Shown here in pieces: positions 13,998-21,975 of a stretch of 27,466 nt of DNA. Origin of the DNA: SIG452 sp045656345 (lineage in GTDB: Bacteria > Bacillota > Clostridia > UMGS1840); NCBI GenBank assembly GCA_045656345.1, contig JAZOQZ010000080.1:1-27466 (forward strand), read 5' to 3'. Positions within the stretch are counted from its first letter, which is position 1. Each line of letters starts with the position of its first letter. A model generated the notes under the pieces. That model did no database searches, was not told where the DNA came from, and worked only from the letters and a program-made list of their open reading frames with translations. Both the position numbers and the translations under genes were made by a program.

Positions 13998-14276
13998 ATG
14001 AAATTAACAAGAAAAGGAAAAAGATGTTTGCTTTTTGTTTTGGTAACAATTTTATTCAGTGTTGTAGTTGCAATGAACATCGGTGCATCAGCAAGTGAAG
14101 AAAATATGCAGTATATTTCTCACATTGTGGAACCTTATGACACCTTATGGAGCCTTGCAGAAGAGTACGGCACAGACGGAGATATCCGGGAAACTATTTA
14201 CAATATCAAACGATTAAATCAGCTGGAAAATTCTGATTTGATGGTTGGAACCAGAATTCTGATTCCCATTTCATAA
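13998..14276 (+). CDS. yneA: YneA-like SOS cell-division inhibitor (LysM protein)
   Basis: A 92-residue protein with a basic start, one membrane segment (residues ~11-30) and an extracellular LysM-type domain (HIVEPYDTLWSLAEEYG to RILIPIS), which should bind peptidoglycan. This is the architecture and the gene position, divergent from lexA, of B. subtilis YneA, an SOS-induced inhibitor of cell division. The promoter holds a LexA-box-like site in its spacer and another just downstream, supporting strong damage control. TTAGGAGG is the RBS. The function is inferred from context and architecture; a different small LysM protein is possible. Confidence 0.82.
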   Translation: MKLTRKGKRCLLFVLVTILFSVVVAMNIGASASEENMQYISHIVEPYDTLWSLAEEYGTDGDIRETIYNIKRLNQLENSDLMVGTRILIPIS

Positions 14277-14287
14277 GAAAGAAAAAA

Positions 14288-14337
14288 TAAAGGAGCTATG
14301 GCGAGATTACATTGAAATCTGCCATGGCTCCTTTTAA
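14288..14337. terminator. Bidirectional terminator between convergent genes
   Basis: AAAGGAGCTATGGC pairs with GCCATGGCTCCTTT (one G-U), with an inner AGATT/AATCT pairing (14304-14308 with 14316-14320). A-tract on the left and TTTT on the right serve both the yneA-like gene and spoIVFB. The right end overlaps the spoIVFB stop codon. Confidence 0.85.
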
Positions 14338-15161
14338 CATTCCAGCACATTTGGGTGGTGCTCTGTTGTGAGGATACGATTTAAAATCTGGGTTTCTGTG
14401 ACGGTTTTTAAGAGGATGCCGTCACGAAAAATATCGACTACATAGTATTTTTCGCCCTGAAATTTTTTCAGTAGCTTTCTTGCAGGATAGTCCCAGGGAA
14501 CACCGATATGTTCCACAAAAATGGCATCCTGCAAATTTCCTTTTTCTTTGCGAAAAGCAGTGTGATGAAGTTTTTTATGTTCTAAAAAACGGTTTCCGGA
14601 CAGGAAGGTGTAGCATAAAAAAATAAGGACGGTGATGAATGAAAATTTGTCACCTGCTTGAAGAATCAAGACGATAAATCCTAAGAGGGCAGGGAGCAAA
14701 ATGATAGCTGTCAGAAGTATCATTTTCTTTTTTGCAGGCTCTTTTCCAATTTTATGTTCCAGATATAGAAGCAGTGCTCTTCCGCCGTCTAAGGGGAGAA
14801 TGGGCAATAAATTAATCAGTCCCAGGCTCAGATTTGCCAGAATCCATTGCGAAAAAATCGGCGTTGAAAAATATTGCTTGACAAACACTAAAGTAATTGC
14901 AACAATCAGATTTGCAGCGGGAGCTGAAAGATAAACCCAAGCATTTTCAGGCATTTTCTGTTGGACTTCTATGGAAATCCCAAAGGGTTCCACTGTGATT
15001 TTTCTTATGGGAATCTGATTTTTTGATAAAAACCAAAGATGAATCCCTTCATGGAAAATCAAACACAAATAAGTAATTGAAAATGCAGGTAAATTCCCCA
15101 TTTGCCAAGAGAGAAGGACGGTGAAAACAAAGAGGGGATTGATTCGGATGTGTTTGATCAC
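14334..15161 (-). CDS. spoIVFB: SpoIVFB-like intramembrane metalloprotease (pro-sigma-K processing)
   Basis: A 275-residue M50 (site-2) protease. In sporulation SpoIVFB, in the outer forespore membrane, cleaves pro-sigma-K. His37-Glu38-x2-His41 (FHEGIH) and Asp125 (LPLDGGR) form the zinc site, set in several membrane helices (~9-45, 75-95, 103-125, 145-190). The C-terminal ~60 residues resemble the CBS-like tail of the family. The start is GTG at 15161, overlapping the TGA of spoIVFA as GTGA, so the two are translationally coupled. The terminator shape overlaps its stop codon. Confidence 0.9.
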   Translation of the reverse strand: MIKHIRINPLFVFTVLLSWQMGNLPAFSITYLCLIFHEGIHLWFLSKNQIPIRKITVEPFGISIEVQQKMPENAWVYLSAPAANLIVAITLVFVKQYFSTPIFSQWILANLSLGLINLLPILPLDGGRALLLYLEHKIGKEPAKKKMILLTAIILLPALLGFIVLILQAGDKFSFITVLIFLCYTFLSGNRFLEHKKLHHTAFRKEKGNLQDAIFVEHIGVPWDYPARKLLKKFQGEKYYVVDIFRDGILLKTVTETQILNRILTTEHHPNVLEC

Positions 15162-15751
15162 TTGGGTAAAAACAGCATAGGATTCATCCGCTTTTCTCCT
15201 TTTCGTATTTCAAAATGAAGATGGGGACCTGTCACTGTTCCGCTTGATCCTCCAATACCAATGGGAGCACCTTTGGATAGTTGGGTGCCTTCTGTTACCG
15301 AAACACTTTCCAGGTGAGCATAGCAGGTGGAAAAGGATCCGCTGTGCGAGATAATCACATAATTGCCAAACCGTTCATCCACTCCGATTTTTGTTACAAT
15401 ACCGGATGCAGCAGCTTTCACCTGATGGTCCGTGGAAATATCAATATCAATGCCCGTGTGATGTTCGGGTTGATTGGATAGGGGATTTATCCGTTCCCCG
15501 AAGGGTGATGTGATGCTCCCGGAGATGGGCATCATAAAATCAGGATAAGTGAGGTGTGTCTGATAAGAAACCTCAATATCTGAAAAAAAGGCTCCCACAT
15601 CCGCTTCACCTCTCATAAAATAGTCCAGATTTTTTTGAAAATTCTTGTTTGTGATGAGTAGAAAAATAATCACGGCAATGATGATGAATATCCATAGACA
15701 TCCGCTTTTTCGTTTCGGTGTTTCCTTGATACGTGATTTTGTTCTTTTCAA
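15158..15751 (-). CDS. spoIVFA: SpoIVFA-like M23/LytM-domain protein
   Basis: A 197-residue protein with a basic N-terminus, one membrane segment (~19-34) and an M23 domain (~75-195). SpoIVFA holds SpoIVFB inactive until SpoIVB cleaves it. The zinc-site residues are all present: His98 and Asp102 (HHTGID), His146 (YAHL), His177 and His179 (PHLHFEIR), so the domain may still be an active peptidase. The start is TTG at 15751 behind AAAGGAG. It overlaps spoIVFB by 4 bp. The order and coupling match the spoIVF operon of Bacillus, which supports this over other M23 proteins such as SpoIIQ. Confidence 0.85.
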   Translation of the reverse strand: MKRTKSRIKETPKRKSGCLWIFIIIAVIIFLLITNKNFQKNLDYFMRGEADVGAFFSDIEVSYQTHLTYPDFMMPISGSITSPFGERINPLSNQPEHHTGIDIDISTDHQVKAAASGIVTKIGVDERFGNYVIISHSGSFSTCYAHLESVSVTEGTQLSKGAPIGIGGSSGTVTGPHLHFEIRKGEKRMNPMLFLPK

Positions 15752-15782
15752 TTTGATTGCTCCTTTCTTGTCCCGTTAACAC

Positions 15783-15810
15783 ACAATATGAAAAAAATTA
15801 AAAAATATGT
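15783..15810 (-). promoter_or_regulatory. Possible sigma-E-type promoter of spoIVFA-spoIVFB
   Basis: On the minus strand ACATATT (15810-15804) and CATATTGT (15790-15783) with 13 bases between resemble the sigma-E elements (KMATATW and CATACAHT), with mismatches in both and a spacer about one base short. The B. subtilis operon is sigma-E dependent. Weak evidence in an AT-rich region. Confidence 0.3.
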
Positions 15811-15820
15811 GTGTTTTCTA

Positions 15821-15848
15821 TGGACATTTTGAAAAAATGTGATACAAT
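15821..15848 (+). promoter_or_regulatory. Promoter of the sua5-rimI-tsaD operon
   Basis: TGGACA (15821-15826), 16-bp spacer, TACAAT (15843-15848) with TG at 15840-15841 (extended -10). Confidence 0.65.
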
Positions 15849-15872
15849 AGTATATTGAACAACTATACTATT
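15846..15872. repeat. 9-bp inverted repeat at the sua5 transcription start
   Basis: AATAGTATA (15846-15854) and TATACTATT (15864-15872) are exact complements over a 9-base spacer. It begins in the -10 element and covers the expected start, so it could be an operator or a 5'-end hairpin. Confidence 0.5.
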
Positions 15873-15924
15873 ATATATAGAAAAAATATATTCGGAAAAA
15901 ATTGTAGAAAAGGAGGGAGAAACA

Positions 15925-16932
15925 GTGAACACAATTGTGATTCAAACGAATGGTCTTGATGATGCGGCAAAGCTGATTCAACAGGGAGAAACTGTGGTGT
16001 TTCCCACCGAAACGGTTTACGGATTGGGCGCAGATGCTTTCAATCCCGATGCAGTTTTAAAAATTTTTAAAGCTAAGAACCGTCCTGCCGACAATCCTCT
16101 GATTGTGCATGTTTCTTCTCTTTCTATGATAGAGGAAGTTTCTTCCGACTTTAATGAAACGGCAAAAACAGTTGCTTCCCACTTTATGCCGGGTCCTATC
16201 ACCCTGGTTTTAAAAAAATCAGACTGCATTTCTGATGCAGTTTCTGCTGGACTCCCCACAGTGGGAGTGCGATTCCCCAAACATCCTGTGGCACAGGAGT
16301 TGATTGCCAAAGCAGGCACCCCTATTGCCGCCCCTTCTGCCAACATTTCCGGCAGCGTTTCTGCTACCACATTTTCCGATGTGTATCGTGATCTTGACGG
16401 ACGTGTGGCAGGCATTGTGCAGGGAGATGACTGTGAATTCGGTATCGAATCCACGGTATTGGATGTGACGGGAGAGTGTCCTGTGATTTTACGTCCCGGA
16501 AGCATCACTTTAGAAATGCTTCAGGCAGTGATTTCAACTACCCGTCTTCACCCGTCGTTAGTGGTGGGAACCAACGTGGATAAACCTGCTTCTCCCGGTA
16601 TGAAATATACCCATTATTCTCCCAAAGCGGAAGTATTTTTGGTATATGGGGGAATGGACAAGATTTTGGCTCATTTTGAGAATCGTTTAAAAGATACAGA
16701 GTGTCTGTTTTTATTCTCCGAGGAATACAACAGCTTTTCTAAAAATAAAATGTGTCTGGGCACCAAAACCGATTTGAATCAGATGGCCCATCGGATGTTC
16801 CGCTTGTTAAAACAAGCTGATCTGGACGGCTACCAGACAATCTATATTCCTGCTGTGAAAGAAGAAGGTGTTGGACTGTCGGTGATGAACCGTTTGAAGA
16901 AATCCAGCGGAGGGAAGGTGCTTTCTCTGTGA
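15925..16932 (+). CDS. sua5: Threonylcarbamoyl-AMP synthase (Sua5 type)
   Basis: This enzyme makes threonylcarbamoyl-adenylate from threonine, bicarbonate and ATP, the first step of tRNA t6A modification. At 335 residues it is the long Sua5 form: an N-terminal YrdC domain (FPTETVYGLGADAF, KAKNRPADNPLIVHV, AAPSANISGSVSAT, ESTVLDV, LRPGSI) followed by a C-terminal Sua5 domain (~220-335, SPGMKYTHYSPKA as linker). The start is GTG at 15925 behind AGGAGGG. The TGA overlaps the next GTG by 4 bp. It shares an operon with tsaD, the later enzyme of the same pathway. Confidence 0.95.
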   Translation: MNTIVIQTNGLDDAAKLIQQGETVVFPTETVYGLGADAFNPDAVLKIFKAKNRPADNPLIVHVSSLSMIEEVSSDFNETAKTVASHFMPGPITLVLKKSDCISDAVSAGLPTVGVRFPKHPVAQELIAKAGTPIAAPSANISGSVSATTFSDVYRDLDGRVAGIVQGDDCEFGIESTVLDVTGECPVILRPGSITLEMLQAVISTTRLHPSLVVGTNVDKPASPGMKYTHYSPKAEVFLVYGGMDKILAHFENRLKDTECLFLFSEEYNSFSKNKMCLGTKTDLNQMAHRMFRLLKQADLDGYQTIYIPAVKEEGVGLSVMNRLKKSSGGKVLSL

Positions 16933-17363
16933 TTCGTGTGACAACCTTAATTCCCGAAAATGTGGAAGGTGTGTTTTTAGTAGAGAAGACCTGCTTTTCC
17001 ACCCCCTGGAGTTTAGCATCCTTCCAGAATGATTTAGCCAACGAAAACGCCATTTATTTCTGCTTAGAAGATGAGGGTAAAGTAATCGGCTATGTGGGAA
17101 TGTGGGAAAGTTTTGGGGAAGGCAACATCAATAATATTGCCATTCTTCCCGAATACCGCAGAAAAGGGTATGCCAAATTGCTTTTGGAACATCTTATTTC
17201 TTACGGAAAAGAACATAAGCTCACCTTCCTCACTTTAGAGGTAAGAGAATCCAATGAAGGGGCAAGAGCCCTTTATCAGAAGATGGGCTTTTCTCAGGTG
17301 GGTGTACGAAAAAAATACTACGAACGAAATGAAGACGCCATTTTAATGACGTTGAATTTTTAA
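16929..17363 (+). CDS. rimI: RimI-like N-acetyltransferase
   Basis: A 144-residue GNAT protein. The acetyl-CoA loop is IAILPEYRRKGYAKLLLEHL, with the RxxGY/G-A pattern; LEVRESNEGARALYQKMGF and RKKYYE are typical of RimI, which acetylates the N-terminus of ribosomal protein S18. The GTG start overlaps the sua5 stop (GTGA). In many bacteria rimI sits between tsaB and tsaD; here it sits between sua5 and tsaD and no tsaB is in the window. Confidence 0.9.
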   Translation: MIRVTTLIPENVEGVFLVEKTCFSTPWSLASFQNDLANENAIYFCLEDEGKVIGYVGMWESFGEGNINNIAILPEYRRKGYAKLLLEHLISYGKEHKLTFLTLEVRESNEGARALYQKMGFSQVGVRKKYYERNEDAILMTLNF

Positions 17364-17380
17364 AAAACGAGGAACCGTTT

Positions 17381-18469
17381 ATGGCAAAAATTCTTGCGAT
17401 TGAAACCTCTTGCGACGAAACTGCAGCAGCAGTGGTCGAAGACGGCAGAACTGTGTTATCCAATATTATCTTTTCTCAGGCAGATATGCACGCCAGATTC
17501 GGTGGTGTGGTGCCTGAAATTGCATCTCGTAAACACATCGAAATTATCGATAAGGTGGTGGACGAGGCACTGCAGACATCAAAAAACACCTTTGATGATT
17601 TGGATGCTATCGCCGTGACTTCCTGTCCCGGATTGGTGGGTGCATTGCTGACCGGTGTTTCCTACGCCAAAGCATTAAGCTACGGCAGAAAATTACCGCT
17701 TATTTCCGTGCATCATATCAAAGGGCATATTGCGGCAAATTTTCTGGAAGATAAAACCTTGAAACCTCCATTTTTATGTTTGGTGGTTTCCGGCGGCCAC
17801 ACCCAGATTGTGCATGTGAAGGATTATTTATCCTTTGAAATTTTAGCTAAAACCCGTGATGATGCCATTGGCGAAGCTTTTGACAAAGTGGCAAGAGTGC
17901 TCGGACTCCCGTATCCCGGCGGAGTGCGGGTGGACAAAATGGCACAAAATGGCAATCCCGATAAAATCACATTTACCAAACCCAAACTGGGAGACACCGA
18001 TGATTTTTCCTTCAGTGGTATAAAAACTGCGGTAAATTGTTATATTAAAAAAATCCTGACAAAACCCGTTACCGAATACGGCGACGATGAATTTTTAACG
18101 CTCGAAGGCTTTTCGGGACTGGGATTAAAGGTGGCAGAAGGCGGCATTACCAAAAATGATGTGGCAGCATCGTTTTCCAAAACCGTGACCAAGATGCTTT
18201 TGGATCCTTTCTTTAAATTAGCAAAAGAAAAGGGGATCAAAACCGTTTGCATGGCAGGCGGCGTGAGCGCTAATTCATTCCTTAGAAAAGAATTTTTTGC
18301 CCGTGGGGAAAAAATGGGATTAAAAACTGTTTGTCCTCACATTTCCCTGTGCGGAGACAATGCCGCAATGATTGGAAGTTTTGCTTATTTTAAATACGAA
18401 AAAGAACTGTTTTCCGACAGTACCTTAAATGCCATTCCCTATATCAGCATTGAGGAGGAATACCGATGA
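17381..18469 (+). CDS. tsaD: tRNA t6A transferase TsaD
   Basis: TsaD moves the threonylcarbamoyl group to A37 of ANN-decoding tRNAs, with TsaB and TsaE in bacteria. The ASKHA fold shows IETSCDETAAAVV (N-term), the metal motif HHIKGH (His112 and His116), VVSGGHTQ, GEAFDKVARVLGLPYPGG, FSFSGIKTAV, GGVSAN and CGDNAAMIG. At 362 residues it is some 15-25 longer than usual: between KTAV and AASFSK there are 44 residues where B. subtilis has about 20 by memory. It also reads YPGGVRVDKMA where most have YPGGP. The stop overlaps the next ATG (ATGA). Confidence 0.96.
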   Translation: MAKILAIETSCDETAAAVVEDGRTVLSNIIFSQADMHARFGGVVPEIASRKHIEIIDKVVDEALQTSKNTFDDLDAIAVTSCPGLVGALLTGVSYAKALSYGRKLPLISVHHIKGHIAANFLEDKTLKPPFLCLVVSGGHTQIVHVKDYLSFEILAKTRDDAIGEAFDKVARVLGLPYPGGVRVDKMAQNGNPDKITFTKPKLGDTDDFSFSGIKTAVNCYIKKILTKPVTEYGDDEFLTLEGFSGLGLKVAEGGITKNDVAASFSKTVTKMLLDPFFKLAKEKGIKTVCMAGGVSANSFLRKEFFARGEKMGLKTVCPHISLCGDNAAMIGSFAYFKYEKELFSDSTLNAIPYISIEEEYR

Positions 18470-19722
18470 TCGAAACAACCGAATCTATGAAAAAGATTTC
18501 AAAAAACGCAGATATTTTTATCTTACCCGCCGATAAATTCAAAACCTTTTCCGTAAGTTTCAACTTTTTCACCGAGCTTACCAAAGAAGGCGTAACTAAA
18601 AATGCACTCTTTCCCTTTCTTTTAAAACTTGGCAGCAAAAACTATCCTGATATGCTGTCAGTAAACAAACGTTTGCAGGAATTATACGGTGGTGTGTTTG
18701 AATGCCGTGTGGCAAAGCGCGGCGATATGCATATGCTGAGCTTCGTGTTTGAGTTTTTGCGTCCCGAATATTCCGATAGCGAACAGCTGGAAAACTCGCT
18801 GGCATTTATGAAAGAAATGCTCACCAATCCTTTGGTGAAAGACGGTGGCTTTTGTGAAGAGTTTGTAAACCGTGAAAAAGAAAACTTAACCGACTATATC
18901 AACGGTATCATCAACGATAAAAGAGAATATACCACCCTTCGTTTGGTGGAAGAAATGTTTGAAGGGGACAGCTATAGCTTGTATGAATACGGAAAAGTAT
19001 CCGATTTGGCAAACATTTCCGCCAAAGATTTATACGATAGCTACCTGGAAATCTTAAAAACTGCACCCTTAATGATTTTCATTTCAGGTAATCTGAATGA
19101 AACCCGTTTTATGGATGCTTTTTCTGCTCTTTTGGAAGAAGAAAGAAAACCCCTTCCCCAAAATACCATCTATCAGAAAAATCTTCCTTCGCCCAAAAAA
19201 GTGGAAGAAAACGAAAATCTGGTGCAGGGGAAATTTGCTTTGGGATTTTCCACAGGTGTTTCTCCCGAGGATGAAGACTATTACGCGCTAAACCTGTTAA
19301 ACAGTGTGTTTGGCTCAGGTCCTCATTCCAAACTGTTTATGAATGTGCGTGAAAAGATGTCGCTTTGTTACTATGTGTATTCCCGTTTGAACCGTTTAAA
19401 GGGAACTATGCAGGTGGGCATCGGAACTGATAAAGAAAACTTCAAAAAGGCATACGATGCGATTTTGGAGCAGTTAGATCTTTGTAAAAAAGGAGCAATT
19501 TCCGAAGAGGAAATTGCTTTCTCCAAAAAGTTTATTGTGGGTATTTTAAAACAAACAGCCGACAATCAGCATAATATTGCAGATTTTTATATGACAGGCA
19601 TCTTAGCGGGACGAGTGCTTTCTCCCGAAGAATATATCGAAAAAATCGAAGTGCTTACCAAAGAAGACTTAGTAAGGGTGGCACAGAAGATTACGCTGCA
19701 AACCGAATATTATCTGTCGTAA
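18466..19722 (+). CDS. M16-family peptidase-like protein, non-catalytic partner (YmfF-like)
   Basis: A 418-residue two-lobed M16 protein without the HxxEH zinc motif: the matching region reads NALFPFLLKLGSKNYPDMLS. LQELYGGVFECRVAKRGD and FGSGPHSKLFMNVREKMSLC are typical of the second type of subunit, which helps to hold the substrate. It lies 16 bases before the catalytic partner at 19739, and such pairs usually act together. The pair resembles B. subtilis YmfF/YmfH. The substrate is unknown, perhaps a peptide signal. Confidence 0.88.
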   Translation: MIETTESMKKISKNADIFILPADKFKTFSVSFNFFTELTKEGVTKNALFPFLLKLGSKNYPDMLSVNKRLQELYGGVFECRVAKRGDMHMLSFVFEFLRPEYSDSEQLENSLAFMKEMLTNPLVKDGGFCEEFVNREKENLTDYINGIINDKREYTTLRLVEEMFEGDSYSLYEYGKVSDLANISAKDLYDSYLEILKTAPLMIFISGNLNETRFMDAFSALLEEERKPLPQNTIYQKNLPSPKKVEENENLVQGKFALGFSTGVSPEDEDYYALNLLNSVFGSGPHSKLFMNVREKMSLCYYVYSRLNRLKGTMQVGIGTDKENFKKAYDAILEQLDLCKKGAISEEEIAFSKKFIVGILKQTADNQHNIADFYMTGILAGRVLSPEEYIEKIEVLTKEDLVRVAQKITLQTEYYLS

Positions 19723-19738
19723 GAGGGGAGGAATCAGA

Positions 19739-21022
19739 TTGCAGTTTCAGAAACAAACCGAAGAAAGATTAGGTGAAACTCTGTATTTTGGCACTCACGA
19801 AAGCGGTCTTGACGTGTTCGTGCTTCCCAAAAAAGGATTTTCCAAAAAATATGCCATTTATTCCGTCAAATACGGTTCCATTGATACCTCCTACACGGTG
19901 GGTGGAAAACTGGTGAATGACCCTATGGGGATTGCTCACTTTTTAGAGCATAAGCTCTTTGAATTACCCGGTGGAGGCAATGCATTTGATTTGTTCTCCA
20001 AAACCGGCGGCAATGCCAATGCATTCACCTCTCACGATATGACGGGGTATCTGTTTTCCTGCAGTGACCATTTCAATGAAAATTTAGATATTCTGCTTTC
20101 CTATGTGAACGATCCCTATTTCACCGTGGAAAATGTGGCAAAAGAGCAGGGGATTATTGCTCAGGAAATCAAAATGTATGATGATGATCCTGAATGGAGA
20201 CTGTTTAATAATGCATTGGAAGCTTTGTATCACAACAATCCCGTGAGAAACGATATCGCAGGCACGGTGGAATCCATTGCAAAAATTGATAAAGACTTAC
20301 TCTATCAGATTTACAACACCTTCTATCATCCCGAAAATATGGTGCTCTTTGTGGCAGGGGATGTGGATTTGGATGACGTGGCAAAACTGGTGGATAAAAA
20401 TGTGAAGAAACGAGAAACTCCTTTCTTGGTGGAACGCACCTCTTATTTGGAACCTGCGTGTGTGCATCAGAAAGAAATCCGCAAAGAAATGAGCGTGTCA
20501 AAACCCAGCTTTATTTTAGGGTTCAAAGAAAATCACGTTGGTCTTTTGGGCAAAGAGTTGCTTAGAAAGAATATGGAAACAGGTTTGATTTTGAAAATGC
20601 TCTTTTCTCAGTCAGCACCGTTATATAACGAACTGTACCAAAAAGGTCTGATTAACGATACCTTCGGTTTTGACTGTTTAAACGGTGACCATTATTATGC
20701 CACCCTGTTAAACGGGGAAGCAACTGATATTGACGCCACTTGTGAGGCCATCTTACAGGGAATTGAAAAGGCAAAACAGGAAGGTTTCATAAAAGCAGAC
20801 GTTGAGCGATACAAAAAAGCGTCGCTGGGCAGACAAATCCGTGCATACGATTCGCTGGAGGCAGTTGCCAATAACTTTTCTTCCAATTATTTTTACGGCA
20901 TTGGTGCTTTTGACTTTTTGGAAGTTTATCCCACCATTACAGAAGAAAGTTTAGTATGCCGTATGAAAGAAATCTTTAGTGAACATTATGCCGTTTCTAA
21001 AATGTATCCTGTTTCCAAATAG
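19739..21022 (+). CDS. M16-family zinc metallopeptidase (YmfH-like)
   Basis: A 427-residue M16 peptidase with the inverted zinc motif HFLEH (His67, Glu70, His71) and a downstream Glu in AQEIKMYDDDPEW (about 143), so catalytically competent. FSKTGGNANAFTSHDMTGY and NPVRNDIAGT fit the family. The start is TTG at 19739 behind GGGGAGG. It follows the inactive partner. This gene pair probably forms a heterodimer in the cytoplasm; no signal peptide is present. Confidence 0.9.
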   Translation: MQFQKQTEERLGETLYFGTHESGLDVFVLPKKGFSKKYAIYSVKYGSIDTSYTVGGKLVNDPMGIAHFLEHKLFELPGGGNAFDLFSKTGGNANAFTSHDMTGYLFSCSDHFNENLDILLSYVNDPYFTVENVAKEQGIIAQEIKMYDDDPEWRLFNNALEALYHNNPVRNDIAGTVESIAKIDKDLLYQIYNTFYHPENMVLFVAGDVDLDDVAKLVDKNVKKRETPFLVERTSYLEPACVHQKEIRKEMSVSKPSFILGFKENHVGLLGKELLRKNMETGLILKMLFSQSAPLYNELYQKGLINDTFGFDCLNGDHYYATLLNGEATDIDATCEAILQGIEKAKQEGFIKADVERYKKASLGRQIRAYDSLEAVANNFSSNYFYGIGAFDFLEVYPTITEESLVCRMKEIFSEHYAVSKMYPVSK

Positions 21023-21055
21023 ACAATGTTGTTATCATAAAGGAGTAAACGTGCT

Positions 21056-21949
21056 ATGAGTATGATTGAATTTCCGAATCTTGGTTTACAGTTTTATGTG
21101 AATAAAGTGGCATTCTCCATCGGTTCTGTTCAGGTGCATTGGTATGCACTGATTATCTTAACAGGGGTTGTGCTTGGCTTTTTATATGCCACAATGTTTG
21201 CCAAACGGGAAAAATTAAATACCGATTGTTTATACGATGTGTTGCTTTGGGGGCTTCCCAGTGCCATCATTATGGCAAGAGCTTATTATGTGATTTTTAA
21301 TTTTTCTCACTTTCAGAACAATTTTTGGTCTGTTTTTAAAATATGGGAGGGTGGTATTGCCATTTACGGTGCTGTTATCGGTGCGGCAATTTCCACCTAC
21401 ATATATGCCCGTGTGAAAAAACTTTCAGTGCTCCAATTGTATGATATGGGAGCATTCGGCTTGATTGTGGGTCAGGCAATCGGAAGATGGGGAAATTTCG
21501 TAAATGAAGAAGCTTTTGGCGCAGCCACCGACTCCATCTTTGCTATGACTAGTAAATCCATTCGTGTGGAATTGATGCGGCAGGGGCAGTTAGACATCAA
21601 TAATCCTGCTATTGCCACCATCGGTGCACATCCCACCTTCTTATACGAATCTGTGTGGAATCTTTTCGGTGCCATTTTATTAGGTGTTTTCCATAAATAC
21701 AAAAAACATCACGGACAGATTTTCTTCTTGTATCTTACCTGGTACGGAATCGGCAGATTCTTCATTGAAGGTCTCAGAATGGATAGTCTCTATCTCGGAG
21801 TATTCCGTATTTCTCAGATTGTGGGGCTGGTAACTGCTGTTGTGGGTGTGATTATGCTGATTTATTATCAGAGAAAACCTGCTACTTTCCAGATAGAACC
21901 CATCTGTAAGGATGCAGAAAAACTAACAGAAACAACCAACGAAGAATAA
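21056..21949 (+). CDS. lgt: Prolipoprotein diacylglyceryl transferase
   Basis: A 297-residue membrane enzyme that attaches diacylglycerol to the lipobox Cys of prolipoproteins; the lipoprotein at 11098 would be a substrate. Several membrane helices are clear. Signature motifs are HWYALII near the N-terminus, GQAIGRWGNFVNEEAFG (the Lgt signature with Arg and Asn/Glu), and HPTFLYES. AAAGGAG precedes the ATG; the Met at codon 3 is an alternative. Confidence 0.96.
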   Translation: MSMIEFPNLGLQFYVNKVAFSIGSVQVHWYALIILTGVVLGFLYATMFAKREKLNTDCLYDVLLWGLPSAIIMARAYYVIFNFSHFQNNFWSVFKIWEGGIAIYGAVIGAAISTYIYARVKKLSVLQLYDMGAFGLIVGQAIGRWGNFVNEEAFGAATDSIFAMTSKSIRVELMRQGQLDINNPAIATIGAHPTFLYESVWNLFGAILLGVFHKYKKHHGQIFFLYLTWYGIGRFFIEGLRMDSLYLGVFRISQIVGLVTAVVGVIMLIYYQRKPATFQIEPICKDAEKLTETTNEE

Positions 21950-21975
21950 GAGTAAGAAGGAGTTTCCTTACTGAT

